DNA of 64,000 bases, taken from assembly GCF_003945595.2 (NCBI RefSeq), contig NW_024104332.1:3038001-3102000 (forward strand). Reading direction: 5' to 3'. A program made the translations under genes and the position numbers. Within the stretch, counting starts at the first letter, position 1. Each line of letters starts with the position of its first letter. A model generated the notes under the pieces. It had not been told where the DNA came from, searched no databases, and worked only from the letters and a program-made list of their open reading frames with translations. Source of the stretch: Pipra filicauda. Its lineage: Eukaryota > Chordata > Aves > Passeriformes > Pipridae. Positions 57,957 through 64,000 of the stretch are shown here, piece by piece.

Positions 57957-58899
57957 TTTGAAGACTGCCAGCTCCATTCACCCTCATTTCCTTAACAAGG
58001 CTCATGAGAACCAACAGCCTAGAAATAACGTGGAGATGCTCTCAATGTTAACTTCCTTCTGGAAAAGGTTTAGCAGCCAAGGAAGGAATAACTAAAGCTC
58101 ATGTGTCATGATTCCAGAGCTCGACAGCTTTTTCCAGAGTCTGCCAGGAGACACTGACCAGCAGTCAGGTCACATCTGCGCCAGCCTTGGTCCATGTTTT
58201 GCGATTGCACAACTTGTGGAGTCAGAAGACTCTTGATATGGCAAACACCAATTTTCTTGATGCATTTGAATGGATTGCAACTGAGAAACTTACTGTATTT
58301 TTCAGGAACACAATTTTTCTCAGAGGCTATGAACATGTCTGGTCAGGCACTGATTTTCAGACTAGGCCTTTTTGTTGCAGGACCCAAAACTGGGTTCAAG
58401 TCCATGCTCTGACAGCACAACAACCATACACTAAATCTGCATTTAATTGTGCTAGTACTTACTGAATACAGAAAGCTGAACTTTAAGGTAAATACACGAA
58501 ACAGAAAGCAAATAATTATGGGGGGTTTTTAGTCACTCTGGTTTTAGAAATGGAAAATTAAACCACAAAAGTCTTAAATTATTACTAACCTCCCTGCAGC
58601 CTTGTGGGCAGATCGCTGCAGGGTCAAGGCACTGAGTCCCCATGCCACTGTTTTATCCATGACCTCACTGCACAATTATGGATACTGCTTCCCAGCTGCA
58701 AGTTTTATGCTCTCATTTCTGTAATCCATATATTTTCTGCTCTACCTTACACCGTGAAGTGCTGGACAAGAGAACATGGCTGGCAGCTGACAAACTACCA
58801 GGCAATGGTAAAATCACACTGAATGACATGGTGATGGAATATCCTGGGGAAACAAGCTGTTCTAAATAGGGATGGACCTGATCCACAAAGAGAATATAT

Positions 58900-58938
58900 G
58901 CTTCAGGTCCCTTCCAACCCAAACTATTCTATGATTTC
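58900..58938 (+). repeat. CR1 tail remnant
   Basis: caggtcccttccaacccaaa followed by ctattctatgatttcatg: the last 40 bp or so of a CR1. Confidence 0.6.
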
Positions 58939-61900
58939 ATGCTTCAGAGAGGCTTCAAATCTGCCAGAAAGGCTTGCCACCCAGAAAATAAACAACATAA
59001 TTCACCTTTTCTCAGGAAAAAAAAAAAAGTGAGTGTGATGAGTGGTAACTGATGGAGTCTTTCCCAAAGCTGGGAACTGAAACTGCCAGGTGTTTCTGGG
59101 AAGAAACTAATATCTGCCAATACCTCTGACAAAAGGCTACCTAACAGCAGCTGGGTAGGATGCTGGCATACAGGGTGGATACATTTGCTTTTTTCCAAAA
59201 GGATGCTTTTTTTCACATAACAAGCAAAGCAGTGGAAACTGTAGCATTGGTAGACAAATGAGAACACGGTGAGTCCCTCTGGGATGATGGAAGCTGGTGC
59301 AGCAGAACGGGATGGGGCTGCAGCCTGGAACTAAGCTGCTGGCAAGGAAACCTAAAACCACTTGGATGAACACAGAACCAAACACTGTGGAGGGCTGATA
59401 AAAAGGACTAGACAGAACTCAAGTGAGACAAAATGACCACTGGAGATGCAAACGATCCAGAGGAACTGGAGGGGAGGAGGGGGGGGAGGAAATCACTGCC
59501 AAAACCCAGGTAGGTATATTAAAGATTTTTTATTTCAATTTGATACTCAAATTGTGTGACAACAGCTGGGTGGTGAGGAATAAACACTGTTAAATGCCTA
59601 TAGATGTAGTCACTGAAGTCACTTCGGTCTTTTATAAGAATACTTACCCAATAAATTAGAAGAATTATCCTTCTGTCCCAGAAGGATTGACATAGTTAAG
59701 AGCATGAAAGAGATGGGAACAAGGCTGGCGATGAACAGACCAGTGCAGTGCTGGGAACAAAATTTACTGGCCAAAAAAGGATGTCCTTGCTGTCCCCATC
59801 TGAAAACCAAGGACTTGAAGCTGTTTCCAAAATCCCAGGCCTGGGGAAGGATCTTTCACATCTCACTCTGACTCTAATGCCTTTCATGTAAATAAATATT
59901 AATCAGAACAGAAACTGAACTCGTGTCTCACCTTCCCCACGAATGCCCTAACATCTCATACAGAGTTTCTCTATCCCTGCTCCTGCATTAAATCATTATT
60001 CAAAGTTGGATAATTCAAAAAAGGAAAGACCTAAAATATCTGACAGTTGGCTCGGCAAGGCATGTGAGCTCCAAGATATTTTGGGTGCATTGTCCTTTTC
60101 TCTGATGAAGTTACAGTGAATCCACTCCTTTTCTACACGCACAGACTGGTTTTGGCAATACACAACTTGCAGCAGTGTTGTACCAGAATCACCCTGACCA
60201 TCCATATTTGAAGATATCCTTAAGCTGATGAAGTCCAGGTCCACCTGGAGCTGGAGGAAGACCATGGCAGGTCATGGAGACCATCCATGCTGAATGCTGG
60301 TGATGACTTGCATGGTGGAATCAAAGGCAGCAGGAGAAGGGAACTGCCTGGGCTGAGAGCACACAGCTCTCCCCAGGGAACTGACCCAAGACTTCTGTGC
60401 TCTCCTTGGATCTCCAGGGATCCTTCTCAAGCAGAAATGTTCTCCCTCATGTTGTTTTTTTTTCCTTACCTTCACAGTTTAGGGCTTATGTGAACTTTCC
60501 ACAGCAGGTAAAATCAAGGTCAGCCAGGTCCTCCACTCTAACAAAGACCAGCACACTCAATTCAGAGAAGATAGAAACATATCTACGCTAATAAAACAGG
60601 GTAATTGTTTTATAATGCTCCAAACTTTCCTGTATTGATTTAAAGAAAATTCTGCCTGGCTGTAGAGTCTCTCACTGCTTATGCTGATACATCTTTTACA
60701 TTTCTTCCAATTCCACAGCAACTATTAAAAGGATTAAAAAAGCACTTCAAGTACCAGTAGCCCTTGCAGTAATGGTTCTCACTCCATTTCTCCCGCTTAA
60801 CGTTTTCTTTCAATGTTTGTCCACAACAATATAAAGGATAAAATGAATAAATGCAGTTAGGTGAACGATTAAAAATACTCTCTCTAGTGGAGTTTTTTTC
60901 AAATTTATCTCATCTGCAGCTACACTGCTTACTTGTGTAGCTCAGCTTGCTTTCCCTCACAACAGTCTGTATTTAACTCTGTATTTAAGCCTCAATATTT
61001 ACAATTCCAATTCCCACCTCTCTGCACAACCTGACTAATCAGCTATCTTTTTAAGCAAGCAGTTTGAGGAAATCTGGGAAATAGTATTAGGAAAACCTCC
61101 ATATAAGCTTTCTAACAGAGGCCATCAGTGGCCTAAAGAGGTGATAGCTCCACCAGTAGGCTCCCATCATCTGATGGAAAACACTCCCCTGCGTGATGCC
61201 AGCAGCCTGGACTGGCTGGGGAATTACCACTACCAATATGTTCTTTTCTCAGTTTTTTTCCAAAGCATTTGGTGCTGGTCTGAGTCTTTTAGGGACAGCA
61301 CTATCCCACCTTTGACAGAGGTGTGAGACCCTTCCCAGCCTTCCTTGGGGAGCAGGGAGTGTCTAAGGAAAAAGAAACAAAGGAGAGAAAGCAAGTGGTC
61401 TCTGGGAGACTTCTCTCAGGATGATAAAGACATCAAAAATGAAGAAATAAGGAATTCTGAGGGAGCATCCACTGCTCCTGAGATGTCCATGGACATCCTT
61501 GTCCCATCTCTTGAGATGTCCAAGGCGATGCTCAACAGCAGGATCAGCTCTGTGAGTGGAGATAGTCTCAGCCAGCACCAGCATCTCCTGCAAACCTCAC
61601 ACTTCCCAGTGCTGGGCCTGATGGCAGGGATGTGGCAGAGGGGACGGGACGTGTGAGAAGGAGCTTTTGCCTGGCCCAGTATGGCTCTTGCTGTGGTTGA
61701 GTGCTCAACAATAATCTTTGTCCCAGAAACCAGATTTCGCTGTCTTCTCCAGTTCTCATCAACTGCTAAGTCTGCAAACAAGCCATGCACTTAAACTTCT
61801 TAATGGTACTAATCTAAGAATGCTGAAATAACCAGTTTTCTTCTGTGGAAAAGAATGAAACTTGGAGGAAACATTTTAGAGCCCTTGGTATATCCTGTGG

Positions 61901-61959
61901 CTCCTTGCATTGAGGAGTGGGAGGTAATGTGAGGGTGGTTGTTGAGGGGGGGGGATTCT

Positions 61960-62468
61960 TCCCCTCTACTCTGCTCTTGTGAGACACCCCCTCATTGCTG
62001 CATCCAGTTCTGGGGCCCCCAACAAAAAAACAGACAGGTACCTATTGGATTGAGTCCAGAGGAGGCCATGGAGATGCTCCAAGAGCTGGAACCCCTCTGC
62101 TCTGGAGACGGACTAAGGGAGCCAGAGTTGTTCAGCCTGGAGAAGGCTCCAGCAAGACCTTAGAGCCCCTTCCGGTGCCTAAAGGGGCTCTGAGAGAGCT
62201 GGAAAGGGACTTTGGACAAGGGCATGGAGTGACAGGACAGGAGGGAAGGGCTTCCCACTGACAGAGGTGGGGTTAGATGGGATAGTGGGAAGAAATCCTT
62301 CCCTGTGAGGGTGGGGAGTGAGGCCCTGGCACAGGTTGCCCAGAGAAGCTGTGGCTGCCCCATCCCTGGAAGTGTCCAAGGCCAGGCTGGATGGGGCTTG
62401 GAGCAACCTGGGCTAGTGGAAGGTGTCCCTGCCCTTCCAACCCAAGCCATTCTGTGATTCTATGATTT
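61960..62468 (+). repeat. CR1 LINE 3' end, about 500 bp
   Basis: Plus strand: tgctgcatccagttctgggg, gttcagcctggagaaggctc, gggaagaaatccttccctgt, to ccattctgtgattctatgat. Its 62290-62420 part is nearly identical to 57334-57470. Confidence 0.9.
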
Positions 62469-64000
62469 TATGATCAATTCACAGAGCAGAGCTAACCATA
62501 AAAATATTTTCCTTGCTTTGAAGAGGCAAGTCTCTCTAATTGCAAGTCTGACAACCTCTTCAATCCTAACACACCCACTGCCAAGGTGATAAATGACGAG
62601 TGCTGATTTTTTCAGTGGGGCATTTTTACCCACTGTGAGGCACATGTTGAGTGTCTTACTGACTTTAACTCACTTTCCCAGCACAGAATTGTTCCTCACT
62701 GCAGTGAATCTTGCTTTGTCCCTCACAAAAAGTCAGGCTGGGAGCAAGCAGACAAGCTTAAATTAAAATCACAGCATCAGCACCTCAGTAACTCCCTGTA
62801 CAGATTATACCTACTGTAAGATTATACCTACTCCCATGCCATAACCTGGTTTTTGATTGCAACTGCCCTTGTGTACCATTTGATACCTTGTATTTCTGCA
62901 TTTAATTTCCCTTGGGGCCCCTGCAGTTACCAGGAGGTCTGGTGGGATCACAGATGTGCATTTCAGCCATACCCCTGACCGCCCCTGTCACAGGGATCAT
63001 CTTTCCTCTTGACACTTCTCACTTCATCCACTTTTCTCACCACAAACGAACACCTCAACTTACAAGCAGGTTTGGAACCTGCCACCCAGGCAGTCAGTTC
63101 CAACACCTTCATCAGCACAACCACACTGTACTTCTATTATTTCCCCTAAGCATTTGGTATTTGAATTTTTCCTCCCTTGCATGTTTCTAGTTTCCATTTT
63201 TCCAACCCAATCAACGTTTTTTATTTGGTCCATGGCCTACAACAAATCGTATCCTCATTCACATCATTCCTGTACTCTCTAACTTCCCCCACTTTAGGAG
63301 TATCTCTGAATTTAACACTCTTTTACACAGTAAAAGAGTCTAAAAACAACTCACAGACTTTAAAAAAAATGAATAAATAAGGCAGGACTTGAAAACACCA
63401 CAAATGCTTAAATAATCAAATACATACCAGATGAAAATCACTAATATGTAGCAGACCTGATATAATTCCAGTAACTCAGTGGCTAATTATAATTAAAATC
63501 AAAGCAATACAACATAGTGAAGTGCAGAACGGATGATATCTTGACAACAAGCTGATCAAAAGCCCCTGAATGAAAAAATGAAATCAGTTCTACATTAGGC
63601 AGCACCCATGTAGATCTTCCCCATCTCACCGCGGGTTTTTTCACACTTCCCTATTCCAGTTTTCACCACTTTACTGATTCGAGAACTAATAACACATAAA
63701 TTACTGGCAGGGAAATTTTTTTGGTGTCCGGAGTCAAATCCACTTTTAAAAGTGGAGCAGAGAATGCAGTCTGAAATTACTGAATCTACTGAAGAAATTT
63801 TAATACACAAAATACCATGACCCTGGATTCGAAAATGAAGGAAACATTAGTAACACAATAATTGTTCAACAGTGAAAAGAAAGCATATAGGAAGTTCTAA
63901 AATATGCATATTGTCCATTCATTTTGAGAAAACAACATAAAATACTTATACTCTTAGAATCATAACAAAATCTAAAACAATGTTTTTGAAAAGGTCAAGG
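62469..64000. other. ADARB1 intron sequence at the right edge
   Basis: AT-rich; nothing recognised. Confidence 0.6.

Larger units (their letters stand above)
56361..64000 (-). other. ADARB1 intron, open at the right edge
   Basis: 7.6 kb upstream of the first visible ADARB1 exon. Contains plus-strand CR1 copies, a purine tract at 57786-57956 and no exon I can support. Confidence 0.75.

Noticed and set aside
57763..58095. Lys/Arg/Glu-rich 110-codon frame
   Set aside because: Product of the polypurine tract, not a gene.

Overview
This is vertebrate nuclear DNA, almost certainly from a bird. The dominant repeat is the 3' end of CR1 LINEs with the avian TTCTATGA-type tail. LTR remnants of the common avian ERVL type are present, as is an MROH-like (maestro heat-like) locus of the kind that is multi-copy in birds. 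The genes have vertebrate exon/intron structure. No prokaryotic features, CRISPR arrays or RNA genes were recognised. Exon boundaries below were read by hand from splice sites and checked for codon phase; in MCM3AP, YBEY, POFUT2 and ADARB1 every junction is phase-consistent.

Layout. (1) 1-10508, minus strand: the 5' half of MCM3AP (GANP), ten coding exons for about the first 788 residues; the rest lies off the left edge. A degenerate non-LTR retrotransposon sits in one intron. (2) 10509-11640: a CpG-rich promoter block. MCM3AP and YBEY are head to head, 219 bp between start codons. YBEY (3 exons, 164 aa) is followed after only 29 nt by the POFUT2 start codon on the same strand. (3) 11442-19322, plus strand: complete POFUT2 (9 exons, 445 aa). 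(4) 19352-20278: a CR1 element directly behind the POFUT2 stop. (5) About 20.5-28.8 kb, minus strand: a decayed MROH-like locus. One copy has about 15 recognisable exons but carries an in-frame stop, a probable lost splice acceptor and an LTR inserted into an exon. Fragments of sister copies flank it on both sides. (6) 28.8-36.4 kb: intergenic sequence and the probable long 3' UTR of ADARB1. (7) 36454-64000, minus strand: the 3' half of ADARB1 (ADAR2), seven exons covering the complete deaminase domain (379 aa plus stop). The double-stranded-RNA-binding part lies off the right edge.

The four intact genes do unrelated jobs: mRNA export (MCM3AP), mitochondrial rRNA processing (YBEY), O-fucosylation in the ER (POFUT2) and A-to-I RNA editing (ADARB1). 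I found no new multi-gene system. The most interesting points are the very compact MCM3AP/YBEY/POFUT2 block, near-identical inverted CR1 copies flanking the catalytic exons of the RNA-editing gene, a GC-AG intron in ADARB1, and the layered decay of the MROH-like array.
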